A stretch of DNA of 64,000 bases from Propionicicella superfundia DSM 22317 (GTDB lineage Bacteria; Actinomycetota; Actinomycetes; Propionibacteriales; Propionibacteriaceae). The translations under genes and the position numbers were made by a program. Of the stretch, positions 1 through 8,891 are shown one piece after another (positions within the stretch are counted from its first letter, which is position 1; each line of letters opens with the position of its first letter). The stretch spans positions 203,409-267,408 of the forward strand of contig NZ_KE384020.1 in the NCBI RefSeq assembly GCF_000423465.1. Reading direction: 5' to 3'. The notes beneath the pieces were generated by a model, which was given only the letters and a program-made list of their open reading frames with translations, was not told the DNA's origin and searched no databases.

Positions 1-766
1 GGGCCTGATGGCCGGCACCGGTCAGGTCGGCGGACCCCCGACACGCGTCGGGGAGTCCTTGGGCGACCTGGTCGCGGGTCTCTTCGCCGGGTGGGCGATC
101 TGCGCGGCGCTGTTCGACCGTTCGCGGACGGGCCGGGGGCGTCACGTGGACATCTCCATGTTCGACTCGCTGCTCGCATTGCAGGTCACGGCGCTCAGCC
201 TCCGCACCGCGACCGGGTCCCTGCCGGGGCGCATCGGCAATCGTCATCCTGTGTCGGTGCCGTTCGACACGTTCGCGACCACCGACGGGATGGTGGCGAT
301 CGCGGTTGCGAACGACGCGATCTGGGCGCGGCTGTGCACGATGATCGGACGCCCCGAGCTGGGGGTCGACCCGCGGTACGTGGGGGATGCCCATCGGAGC
401 GGCAGGCTCGAGGAGATCACGGCGCTCGTGGGTGCGTGGACGAGCGGACTCGATGTCGACCAGGTGCTGGAAGCCACCGCCCAGGCCGGGGTGCCCGCGG
501 CGCCGATCTGGGACCTGAACCAGGCCCTGGGCAGCGAGCATGCGCGTCACCGTCACACCCTGGGCTCCTTCGCCCACCCCGTTCTCGGCGAGACTCCCTA
601 TCTGCGGCATCCCGTCGACTTCGACGACGAGCGGTCCGACGATCCGCCGACGTCGGCCCCCAGCCCCGCGCTCGGGGCGCACACCGCGGACGAGGTGCTC
701 GCTTCCTGGCGGGCCACGCCCGCCCATGCATTCGCCGGCACGACCGATGTGGAGGACTTGCGATGA
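1..766 (+). CDS. CaiB/BaiF family (class III) CoA-transferase, 5' end cut by window
   Basis: Only the C-terminal 250 or so residues are present; the reading frame is open to base 1 and the family is usually about 400 residues, so the N-terminal part with the catalytic Asp lies outside the window. The segment GPPTRVGESLGDLVAG followed by GRGRHVDISMFDSLLA is typical of CaiB/BaiF enzymes, which move CoA between acyl-CoA and a free carboxylate. Its stop overlaps the fixA start (ATGA), so it is co-translated with fixABCX. That linkage recalls the cai/fix pairing of enterobacterial carnitine metabolism, but the substrate here cannot be read from the sequence. Confidence 0.85.
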   Translation, partial: GLMAGTGQVGGPPTRVGESLGDLVAGLFAGWAICAALFDRSRTGRGRHVDISMFDSLLALQVTALSLRTATGSLPGRIGNRHPVSVPFDTFATTDGMVAIAVANDAIWARLCTMIGRPELGVDPRYVGDAHRSGRLEEITALVGAWTSGLDVDQVLEATAQAGVPAAPIWDLNQALGSEHARHRHTLGSFAHPVLGETPYLRHPVDFDDERSDDPPTSAPSPALGAHTADEVLASWRATPAHAFAGTTDVEDLR

Positions 767-1524
767 CGATCGTCGTTGCGTACAAATACGCCGCCAACTC
801 CCAGGACGCGTCCGTCGCTCCGGACGGTCACGTCGACTGGTCTCGTGCGAAGGAGGCGGTCAGCGAGTACGACTCGGTGGCGATCCAGTTCGCGCGCCAC
901 GCCGCCGCTGCCGCGGGAGGCGACGTGGTGGGTGTCACCGTCGGCGGCGCCGCCGCCGGAACGCCCAACGCCCGCAAGGGAGCCCTGGCACGCGGGCTCG
1001 ACCGGGCGCTCGTCCTCGCCGACGACGCCACGAGCGGATGGAACGCCACCGCGACGGGCTCCGCGCTGGCGCACCTGGTCGAGCGCATCGACGGCGTCGA
1101 CTGCGTCATGACGGGCGACGCCTCGGTGGACGAGGGCGCGCAGATGATCCCCGCGCTGATCGCCGGTCACCTCGGATGGCCCTGTTTCCTTGAGGTGAGG
1201 GCCATCGATCGCACCGCGGACGGGTGGCGTCTGGTGCAGGACCACCAGGGCGGCACGCGCACGGTGGACGTGGCGGGCCACGTCGTCATCTCCGTGGCGA
1301 CGGACGCCGTCGAAGCGAAGAGCCCCGGCATGAAGGACATCCTTGCGGCCGGCAAGAAGCCGAGCGAGGACGTCGCCCTGGCCGAGGTGCAGCCGGCCGA
1401 CGTGACGTGGGACGTCGTGGGCCGGGCGCCGGCGCCGACGCAGGCGCGCCGGCGGGAACTGTTCGACGGCGCGGACGCGCCCGCCGAGTTGGCGGCCGCG
1501 CTGAAGACCACCGGCGTGCTGTGA
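763..1524 (+). CDS. fixA: Electron transfer flavoprotein beta subunit, FixA
   Basis: 253 residues from an ATG that overlaps the preceding stop. The start MTIVVAYKYAANSQDASV and the later VDCVMTGDASVDEGAQMIPA segment match the ETF beta/FixA fold, the adenine-nucleotide-binding half of the flavoprotein. The AVEAKSPGMKDILAAGKKP segment near residue 185-205 is the recognition-loop region of the ETF beta family. FixA pairs with FixB to carry electrons to FixC. The FixCX partners encoded next to it mark this as the Fix-type (quinone-reducing, possibly bifurcating) system and not the general fatty-acid ETF. Confidence 0.9.
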   Translation: MTIVVAYKYAANSQDASVAPDGHVDWSRAKEAVSEYDSVAIQFARHAAAAAGGDVVGVTVGGAAAGTPNARKGALARGLDRALVLADDATSGWNATATGSALAHLVERIDGVDCVMTGDASVDEGAQMIPALIAGHLGWPCFLEVRAIDRTADGWRLVQDHQGGTRTVDVAGHVVISVATDAVEAKSPGMKDILAAGKKPSEDVALAEVQPADVTWDVVGRAPAPTQARRRELFDGADAPAELAAALKTTGVL

Positions 1525-1554
1525 TCCGCACCCAGGACCTGAAAGGGACGAACA

Positions 1555-2433
1555 ATGAGTAACACGTGGGTTGTCGCCACCCAGCCGGCGATCGGATCGC
1601 TGCTCGAACTCGGTCGTGCGCGAGGAGGAGACGTCATCGTCGTGGCGGTCGGCGACGCCGCGGCGAAGGCCGGCGGCGGCGACCGGGTCATTCGCGTCGA
1701 GGTCGCTGCGGGAACGCCGCTCGAAGCGGTCGCGCCCGTCGTCGCGGCGCACGTCGACCCTCAGCCGGGAGACGTCGTGCTGACCGGAAGCGGCAGCGCG
1801 GACCGGGCCATCGCCGGGGCCGTCGCCGCTCGCCACGGGCTGCCGGTCGCACGCGGCGTGAATCACGTGGCGACCGACGAGGTCCGTGTGCCCAGATACG
1901 GCGGGATCGCCGAGGAGACCGTCTCCTTGGAGAAGGCGATCCTGCTCGTCGTGGATGCGCACGGCGAGACGGAGGGGGAGGCCGCAGCCGGGGAGCCGGC
2001 CGAGGGCGACGGCTACGCCGCGACGATCTCCGGCATCGACCCCGGAACGTCCCAGCAGGCGAATCTGCCGGCGGCGCGCCGCATCGTCGCGTGCGGACGA
2101 GGCTTCAAGGCCGAGAGCGAACTCCAGCTCGCGTCCGACCTGGCGGTCTCGATCGGGGCCGAACTGGCCTGCTCGCGGCCGTTGGCCGAAGGAAGCGGAT
2201 GGTTTCCGCGGGATCGCTACATCGGGGTGTCGGGCAGCCGTGTCGCACCGGACATCTACCTGGCCGTCGGTATCTCGGGGCAGGTGCAGCACACGGTCGG
2301 CATGAAGGACTCCAGGGTGGTCGTCGCGATCAACAGCGATCCCCAGGCGCCCATCTTCACGCAGGCCGACTACGGCATCGTCGGCGACCTGCACGAGGTG
2401 CTCCCCGCGCTCACCGCTGCACTCGGACGATGA
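1555..2433 (+). CDS. fixB: Electron transfer flavoprotein alpha subunit, FixB
   Basis: 292 residues, ATG start preceded by AAAGGGAC. The N-terminal half is the ETF alpha domain I. The C-terminal FAD-binding domain shows the family signature between residues 180 and 270: ACGRGFKAESELQLAS, then WFPRDRYIGVSGSRVAP, IYLAVGISGQVQHTVGM and VVVAINSDPQAPIF. It holds the FAD that takes up electrons and passes them to FixC. The stop overlaps the fixC start, so the two are translationally coupled. Confidence 0.92.
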   Translation: MSNTWVVATQPAIGSLLELGRARGGDVIVVAVGDAAAKAGGGDRVIRVEVAAGTPLEAVAPVVAAHVDPQPGDVVLTGSGSADRAIAGAVAARHGLPVARGVNHVATDEVRVPRYGGIAEETVSLEKAILLVVDAHGETEGEAAAGEPAEGDGYAATISGIDPGTSQQANLPAARRIVACGRGFKAESELQLASDLAVSIGAELACSRPLAEGSGWFPRDRYIGVSGSRVAPDIYLAVGISGQVQHTVGMKDSRVVVAINSDPQAPIFTQADYGIVGDLHEVLPALTAALGR

Positions 2434-3740
2434 CCGCGGCAATGACCGACATCGAATACGACTTCGACGTCATCGTCATCGGCGGTGGCGTCGCGGGAGC
2501 GGTCTGTGCGCACCAGTTGGCCACGGCGGGCCGCGACGTCCTGCTCGTCGAGCGCGGCGCGGAGCCCGGCGGCAAGAACCTGTCCGGGGGCGTCTTCTAC
2601 TGCCGGATCATGCAGGAGCTCTTCCCGACCTTCCTCCAGGACGCGCCGGTCGAACGGCGCATCACGCGCAACTGCCTGAGCTTCCTCAACGCCGCGTCGC
2701 TGGTGAACATCGACTACTGGGACGCCCGCCTCGCGGAACCGGTCAACGCGGTGAGCGTCCTGCGAGCCAGACTCGACCCGTGGCTCGCCGCCCGGGCCGA
2801 AGACGCCGGCGTCACGGTCATGTCGGGTGTGAAGGTCGATGCCCTCCTGCGGGAAGGAGGCGCGATCACCGGGATCCGGGCCGGGGACGACGAGCTCCGG
2901 GCGCGTGTCGTCGTGGCGGCCGACGGAGTGAACTCCTTCATCGCGAGGGACGCCGGCCTGCGCGCACAGGAGCCGACGAAGCACCTGGCCGTCGGGGTCA
3001 AGTCCGTGATCCGGATCGGCGAGGACGAGGTGCGGCGCCGTTTCAACGTCGAGGGCGACCAGGGGGTGGCGTACGCCGTCGTGGGCGACTGCACCCAGGG
3101 GGTCGCCGGTGGGGGATTCCTCTACACCAACACCGATTCGATCTCGATCGGTGTGGTCCTGCGGCTCGACGACCTGGTCGCGAAGAAGCGGACCTCCTCA
3201 GAGGTCCACGACCACTTCCTCGCCCACCCGGCCGTGCGCGGGTTCCTCACGGGCGGCGAGTTGTTGGAGTACGGCTGCCATCTCGTGGCAGAAGGGGGCC
3301 GAGCGATGCAGCACGACCTCGTGCACGACGGGCTGGTGCTGATCGGAGACGCGGCGGGCTTCACGCTGAACACGGGGTTCACCATCCGGGGGATGGACCT
3401 TGCTGCGGGATCGGCCAAGGCGGCGGCAGAGGCGATCGACGAGGCGCTGTCGCGGGGGGACGTCTCGCGCGAGGGGCTCATGGGGTACCTGACCCGCTAC
3501 AAGGAGAGCTTCGTCGGGAAGGACATGGACACCTACGCCCGTGCGCCCGAGTTCCTTGAGACGCCCGAGATGTACAAGGAGGCGGGCGAACTGCTCGCCG
3601 ACGTCCTGTACAACGTGTACAACCTCGATCTCTCGCCGCGGCGACGCCTGACCGCCACCGCCGGGAACGCACTGAAGAGGTCACCGCTGACGATTCGGCG
3701 GCTGGCGACGATCGGATATCGGGCGATGAGGGCGTTGTGA
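2430..3740 (+). CDS. fixC: Flavoprotein FixC, ETF-quinone oxidoreductase-like
   Basis: 436 residues. N-terminal Rossmann FAD motif DVIVIGGGVAGAVCAHQLA, then ERGAEPGGKNLSGG, then VVVAADGVNSFIARDAG and, near residue 305, a second FAD-contact motif VLIGDAAGF. These are the features of the FixC/ETF-QO family, which takes electrons from FixAB. ATG at 2430 was chosen because it overlaps the fixB stop (ATGA); a second in-frame ATG lies at 2442. It is a partner of the FixX ferredoxin encoded directly downstream. There are no transmembrane segments; membrane association, if any, would be peripheral. Confidence 0.92.
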   Translation: MTAAMTDIEYDFDVIVIGGGVAGAVCAHQLATAGRDVLLVERGAEPGGKNLSGGVFYCRIMQELFPTFLQDAPVERRITRNCLSFLNAASLVNIDYWDARLAEPVNAVSVLRARLDPWLAARAEDAGVTVMSGVKVDALLREGGAITGIRAGDDELRARVVVAADGVNSFIARDAGLRAQEPTKHLAVGVKSVIRIGEDEVRRRFNVEGDQGVAYAVVGDCTQGVAGGGFLYTNTDSISIGVVLRLDDLVAKKRTSSEVHDHFLAHPAVRGFLTGGELLEYGCHLVAEGGRAMQHDLVHDGLVLIGDAAGFTLNTGFTIRGMDLAAGSAKAAAEAIDEALSRGDVSREGLMGYLTRYKESFVGKDMDTYARAPEFLETPEMYKEAGELLADVLYNVYNLDLSPRRRLTATAGNALKRSPLTIRRLATIGYRAMRAL

Positions 3741-4036
3741 TGACGGGGAACGATTGGGGCAGTGTCACCGAGCGGCTGGGGGGCAACTCCTACGAGGTCG
3801 ACGAGGGCAACTCGCACATCCTGGTCCACCAGGAGGAGGCGCGGCGAACCGGGACCGGGAAGCTCCTGGTCCGGGTCTGCCCGGCCCACGTGTACTCCGA
3901 GGAGGAGGACGGCACCATCGCCGTCGAGTACGCGGCCTGCCTCGAATGCGGAACATGCCGTGCCGTCGCGGCACCGGGCACGTTGGAGTGGCACTACCCC
4001 GAAGGGTCCATGGGCGTCTCCTTCCGCGAAGGCTGA
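3740..4036 (+). CDS. fixX: Ferredoxin-like protein FixX
   Basis: 98 residues. Cys67, Cys70 and Cys73 form CLECGTC and a further Cys47 sits in VRVCPAHVY, the arrangement that binds one 4Fe-4S cluster in FixX and in the C-terminal domain of ETF-QO. The final GTLEWHYPEGSMGVSFREG stretch is also conserved in the family. ATG 3740 overlaps the fixC stop (ATGA); a GTG at 3737 lies just before it in the same frame. It is the last gene of the fix operon. Confidence 0.92.
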   Translation: MTGNDWGSVTERLGGNSYEVDEGNSHILVHQEEARRTGTGKLLVRVCPAHVYSEEEDGTIAVEYAACLECGTCRAVAAPGTLEWHYPEGSMGVSFREG

Positions 4037-4045
4037 CCCCCTGCG

Positions 4046-4067
4046 GCTCGGCACCGTCGCGCCGAGC
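4046..4067 (+). terminator. Hairpin after fixX
   Basis: Perfect 7-bp inverted repeat GCTCGGC / GCCGAGC with an 8-nt loop, 9 nt after the fixX stop. There is no T-run after it, so it may be a weak terminator or an mRNA 3' stem separating the fix operon from gdh. Confidence 0.4.
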
Positions 4068-4106
4068 AGACCACGCCCACCCTTATGTATCCAAGGAGAG
4101 AGACCG

Positions 4107-7100
4107 ATGCCGGAACTGGACGAACGCCGTGCCTCCGTGTTTGCCGACGTTGCCCGGAGCGCCCATGCCGACCCGCTGGTGGATGCCGCGCTGATCGAGG
4201 CGTACTACGACCAGCTCCTGACCGAAGACCTTGCCGCGCGGGACGGCGAGGATCTCCGGGGGGCGATCCTGAGCCACATCGAACTCGGCCGGGAGCGGAG
4301 GAAGGGCGAGACCCTGGTGAGGGCCTGCACGCCGCGCGCCGAGACGCAGGGCTGGGCTCCGGGCAGCACGGTGATCCAGATCGTCGCGGAAGACACCCCG
4401 TTCCTCGTGGACTCGATCACGGCCGCCCTCGACCGGCTGGGGCAGGAGATCCGGTTTCTGACCCATCCGGTGCTCCACGTGGTCCGGGACGAGGGCGGCG
4501 TCGTGACCGGCTTCTCCGGCCACGGTGACAAGGAGTCCTGGATTCACGTCGAGGTTCCGCAGGCGCCGGACCGAGACGTCTTGTCGCGGCTTGAGAACGC
4601 CGTGCGCGAGGTCCTGGTCGACGTGGCCACCGTCGTGGGCGACTGGGCCGCGATGACGGACAAGGCCCGGGAGATCGCCGCATCGCTCGGGGAGGGATCG
4701 CCGTCGGTCGACGAGGACCAGCGGGCGAACACCGAGGAGTTCATGGAGTGGCTCACGCGGGACCACTTCGTGTTCCTGGGCTATCGCCGGTACGAGCTGT
4801 CGGAGGTCGAGGGCGGCACCGCGCTGATTCACAGCCCGGGCACGGGGCTCGGTCTCATGCGCGCCGCGACCGGCCAAGGGGTCCGGATCCTGAAGGGCAC
4901 GCGGCGGGAGAAGGCGCTCGCGGCCACCGTGCTCGTGATCACGAAGGCGAACTCGGTCTCCACCGTCCACCGGGCGGAGTATCTCGACTACATCGGTGTG
5001 AAGACCTTCGACGCCCAGGGAAGGCCCAACGGGGAGCATCGCTTCATCGGCCTGTTCACCTCGAACGTGTACCACTCCTCCGTGCACGAGATCCCGGTCG
5101 TCTCCGCGAAGGTGGCGCGTGTGCTCGCCGGCAGCGGCCACGACGCCGGGAGCCATGCGTGGAAGCGACTGGACAACTTCCTCGAACGGTATCCCCGGGA
5201 CGAGTTGTTCCAGGCGGACGTGAGCCATCTGGCGGAGGTGGCCACACGGGTCGTCGCCTCACGTTTCCACGGGAAGGCCCAGGTCTTCGTGCGTCCCGAT
5301 GTGTACGGGCGGTTCACGTCGTGCCTGGTGCTGATGCCTCGGGACCGATACACGCCCGAGGCGAGGGATCGGGTCCAGCGCATCCTGATGAGTGCGCTCC
5401 GGGGGAACAGTGCCCAGCACTCGGTCCAGGTGACGGGATCGGCCGTGGCCATGGTCCACTTCATCATCCGCTCGGACACGCCGTTCCCGCCGGCCCAGGT
5501 CGACATCCCTGCGATCCAGGAGCGGATCCGCGGCGCCTTGCGCACCTGGGCCGCCGACTGGTTCTCCGCGCTGGTGTCGGAATACGGCGAGGCGGAGGCC
5601 GCGAGGCTGGCGGCCCGGTGGCGGGGCGGCTTCGACGATGCCTACCGCGCGCTGTACTCGCCCCGGAGGGCGGCCATCGATGTCGGGCACCTCGAGCGCC
5701 TGGATCAGGGAGGGCTGCGGGCGAGTCTCTACCGGGATCCCGAGGGGCACCCCGGCGAGCGTCGATTCCGGGTCTACTCCGCGCGGTCGCTGGAGCTCAC
5801 CGAGGTCCTGCCGATCCTGCTCGACTTCGGGCTTCGCGTCATCGACGAGCGCACGCACACGGTCCAGGACGGCGAGGGCTCGCCTCGCTTCATCCTGGAG
5901 TTCGGGGTGGCGGCCGAGGAGGAGCACTGGAAGGACTCGGGCGGCGGCGAGGCGGGGTTCGTCGCGGGGTTCCTCGCCGTCTGGGACGGGACTGCCGAGA
6001 GCGACGGCCTCAACCGGCTCATCGGCACGGCCGGCCTCACGTGGGTCCAGATCGTCGCCCTGCGCATGCTGGCCACCTACCTGCGGCAGACGACCCCCTA
6101 TTCCCTGGGGTATCTGGAGCGTGCGCTCATCGAGAACCCGGCTGTGGCCCGGGAGCTCGTCGCGCTCTTCGAAGCCCGCTTCGGCCTCGGCCACGAGGAT
6201 CGGCGGGCACGTGAGGATGCCGTCCAGGAGGGTCTGCAGAGCCTCCTGGCCGCCGTGCCGAGTCTGGACCACGACCGGATGCTCGCCGCCTATGTCGATG
6301 TCATCCGATCCGGTCAGCGCACGAACTTCTACCAGTCCGCTCGCGAGGGATCCCCCCTGCCCGACGCCATCGCCTTCAAGCTCGACCCGAGACTCCTCCC
6401 GCATCTGCCCGCGCCCCGGCCGGAGATCGAGACGTGGGTGTACGGCCCGACTCTGGAGGGCGTCCATCTTCGCTTCGGCAAGGTTGCCCGCGGCGGGCTG
6501 AGGTGGTCCGACCGGCGCGACGACTTCAGGACGGAGATCCTGGGGCTGGTCAAGGCTCAGGCGGTGAAGAACGCCGTCATCGTCCCGGCCGGCGCAAAGG
6601 GCGGCTTCTACCCGAAGCGGCTGCCCGACCCGCAGCAGAGTCGCGCAGCATGGCTCAGCGCGGGGCGGGCCGCCTACACCCTGTTCGTCGGCAGCCTGCT
6701 CGCCGTGTCGGACACCATCGAGGACGGTGTCACGAAACACCCCGACCGGGTGGTCCGTCACGATGGCGATGATCCGTACCTGGTGGTGGCGGCCGACAAG
6801 GGGACCGCGACGTTCTCGGACCTCGCCAACGAGGTGTCCGAAGGCTGCGGCTTCTGGCTCGGGGACGCCTTCGCCTCAGGCGGTTCGAGCGGATACGACC
6901 ACAAGGCGATGGGGATCACCGCGCGCGGCGCGTGGGAATCGGTCAAGAGGCACTTCTACGAGCTGGACCTGGATCCCGAGGTGGACGACTTCACCGTGGT
7001 CGGCGTCGGCGACATGAGCGGAGACGTCTTCGGGAACGGCATGCTGCTGAGCCGCCATATCGAGCTCGTGGCCGCCTTCGACCACCGGAGCATCTTCGTC

Positions 7101-8891
7101 GATCCCACGCCCGACCCCGAGAGGTCGTTCGCCGAGCGCCGGCGACTGTTCGAGCTGCCTCACTCCTCGTGGACCGACTACGAGGAGGCGCTCATCAGCA
7201 GCGGCGGAGGCGTGTTCTCGCGCGCCGCGAAGTCGATCGACGTCACCGCGGAGATGCGTGCGGCACTGGGGATGCCCGATGTTCCCGCGGTGACGCCCGC
7301 CGAGCTGATCCGCGCGATCCTGACAGCTCCTGTCGACCTCCTGTGGAACGGGGGGATCGGGACCTACGTCAAGGCGCGGGCCGAGGCGAACTCCGACGTC
7401 GGCGACCGGACGAACGATGCGGTCCGGGTCGACGGCCGCGAACTGCGGTGCCGAGTCGTCGGCGAGGGAGGGAACCTGGGGGTCAGCCAGCGCGGACGGA
7501 TCGAGGCCGCCGAGTCCGGCGTCCGGATCAACACCGATGCCATCGACAACTCCGGTGGCGTCGATTCCTCCGACCAGGAGGTGAACATCAAGATCCTGCT
7601 CAATGCCGTCGTCAAGCAGGGACGGATGACGCGTGACCAGCGTGACGAACTGCTCTTCTCCATGACGGAGGCCGTGTCCCGGAGCGTTCTGCGAACCAAC
7701 TACGAGCAGAACGTGCTCCTGGCCAATGAGCGTTCCCTCGGGTCCGAGAGCCTGGGCGCCACGGAGCGTCTGATGACGTGGCTCGAGCAGCACGCGGGCC
7801 TGGATCGCGCCGTCGAGGCGCTTCCGCACGGCGACGAGCTGTCACGGCGGGCCAAGGATGGTCGCGGTCTGACGTCGCCGGAGCTGTCCATGCTGGTGGC
7901 GTACGCCAAGCTCGGGCTGAAGAAGGAGCTCCTGGAGTCCGACCTGCCCGAGGACCCGTGGTTCCTCCACGACCTGGAGGGCTACTTCGCGCCCCCGCTG
8001 CGACACTTCCGCGACGCCCTGCTGCGGCACCCGCTCAAACGCGAGATCATCGCGACCCGAGTCGCGAACGCGGTGGTCAACCGCGGAGGCGTCACCTTCG
8101 TCCAGAGGGCCATGGAGGACTCCGGCGCTGCTGTGAGCGACATCGTCAAGGCGTTCGTCGTCGCCTGCGAGGCTCTGGACAGCACGTCCTTCTTCGACGA
8201 GATCGAAACCCTGGACGGCGATGTCGCCAGCACGACCCAACGGGGCTTCTACCGGGAGTTCACCGGCGTGCTCGACCGCGCCGTGCGCTACCTGCTCGGA
8301 CGCACGCCGCCCGTGGGCACGGTGGACGCCGAGATCGACCGGTACGTGGGTCCCGTGCAGGCGCTCCGAGCGGGGATCGAGGACCTGCACGGGCCGCGCG
8401 CCCGGGGCGCCTACCTGAAGCGGGTCGACGCCTACCTCGACCTCGGCGCTCCCCGGTCGCTGGCGCACCAGGCGGCGAGCCTGCCCGATGGCGTGGGCCT
8501 TCTGAGCGTCGTGGACATGGCGGCCGGAGGAGCGGAGTCACTCACCGATGCGGCACGCGGGTACCTGCACCTGGTGGAAGAGCTGCAGCTCCCGGAGCTG
8601 ATGGACCTTCTGGCGGGCACCGCGGGTGAGAACCGCTGGGACGCCGCGACGAAGGACTCCTTGCGGCAGGACATGTACCGGCTGGTGCTGACCTTGACGG
8701 GCGACGCGCTGGACGGAGGGGATGCCGACCCCGCGGAACGGGTCCGCGGATGGGCGGAGGAGCATCGGGACACCCTCCGCGTGGTGCGCAGCCATGTGGA
8801 GAGGCGGCGACCGGACGACGAGAGCTACGGTCTCGCCCAGTTCCTGATCGTCCAACGCGAACTCGAGCGGCTCACGCGCCCGGCGAGCTGA
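4107..8891 (+). CDS. gdh: NAD-specific glutamate dehydrogenase, large (180-kDa) type
   Basis: 1594 residues, the normal size of the large NAD-dependent GDH class (about 1600). Strong AAGGAGAG ribosome-binding site before ATG 4107. The long N-terminal regulatory half (ACT-like repeats, for example GSTVIQIVAEDTPFLVDSI) is followed by the catalytic core. KVARGGLRWSDRRDDFRTEI and VKAQAVKNAVIVPAGAKGGF carry the family's substrate lysines; GDMSGDVFGNGM and LWNGGIGTYVKA also match. The enzyme deaminates glutamate to 2-oxoglutarate and ammonia with NAD+, normally catabolic. It lies alone between the fix operon and a convergent gene whose 3' end overlaps it by 20 bp. Confidence 0.95.
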   Translation: MPELDERRASVFADVARSAHADPLVDAALIEAYYDQLLTEDLAARDGEDLRGAILSHIELGRERRKGETLVRACTPRAETQGWAPGSTVIQIVAEDTPFLVDSITAALDRLGQEIRFLTHPVLHVVRDEGGVVTGFSGHGDKESWIHVEVPQAPDRDVLSRLENAVREVLVDVATVVGDWAAMTDKAREIAASLGEGSPSVDEDQRANTEEFMEWLTRDHFVFLGYRRYELSEVEGGTALIHSPGTGLGLMRAATGQGVRILKGTRREKALAATVLVITKANSVSTVHRAEYLDYIGVKTFDAQGRPNGEHRFIGLFTSNVYHSSVHEIPVVSAKVARVLAGSGHDAGSHAWKRLDNFLERYPRDELFQADVSHLAEVATRVVASRFHGKAQVFVRPDVYGRFTSCLVLMPRDRYTPEARDRVQRILMSALRGNSAQHSVQVTGSAVAMVHFIIRSDTPFPPAQVDIPAIQERIRGALRTWAADWFSALVSEYGEAEAARLAARWRGGFDDAYRALYSPRRAAIDVGHLERLDQGGLRASLYRDPEGHPGERRFRVYSARSLELTEVLPILLDFGLRVIDERTHTVQDGEGSPRFILEFGVAAEEEHWKDSGGGEAGFVAGFLAVWDGTAESDGLNRLIGTAGLTWVQIVALRMLATYLRQTTPYSLGYLERALIENPAVARELVALFEARFGLGHEDRRAREDAVQEGLQSLLAAVPSLDHDRMLAAYVDVIRSGQRTNFYQSAREGSPLPDAIAFKLDPRLLPHLPAPRPEIETWVYGPTLEGVHLRFGKVARGGLRWSDRRDDFRTEILGLVKAQAVKNAVIVPAGAKGGFYPKRLPDPQQSRAAWLSAGRAAYTLFVGSLLAVSDTIEDGVTKHPDRVVRHDGDDPYLVVAADKGTATFSDLANEVSEGCGFWLGDAFASGGSSGYDHKAMGITARGAWESVKRHFYELDLDPEVDDFTVVGVGDMSGDVFGNGMLLSRHIELVAAFDHRSIFVDPTPDPERSFAERRRLFELPHSSWTDYEEALISSGGGVFSRAAKSIDVTAEMRAALGMPDVPAVTPAELIRAILTAPVDLLWNGGIGTYVKARAEANSDVGDRTNDAVRVDGRELRCRVVGEGGNLGVSQRGRIEAAESGVRINTDAIDNSGGVDSSDQEVNIKILLNAVVKQGRMTRDQRDELLFSMTEAVSRSVLRTNYEQNVLLANERSLGSESLGATERLMTWLEQHAGLDRAVEALPHGDELSRRAKDGRGLTSPELSMLVAYAKLGLKKELLESDLPEDPWFLHDLEGYFAPPLRHFRDALLRHPLKREIIATRVANAVVNRGGVTFVQRAMEDSGAAVSDIVKAFVVACEALDSTSFFDEIETLDGDVASTTQRGFYREFTGVLDRAVRYLLGRTPPVGTVDAEIDRYVGPVQALRAGIEDLHGPRARGAYLKRVDAYLDLGAPRSLAHQAASLPDGVGLLSVVDMAAGGAESLTDAARGYLHLVEELQLPELMDLLAGTAGENRWDAATKDSLRQDMYRLVLTLTGDALDGGDADPAERVRGWAEEHRDTLRVVRSHVERRRPDDESYGLAQFLIVQRELERLTRPAS

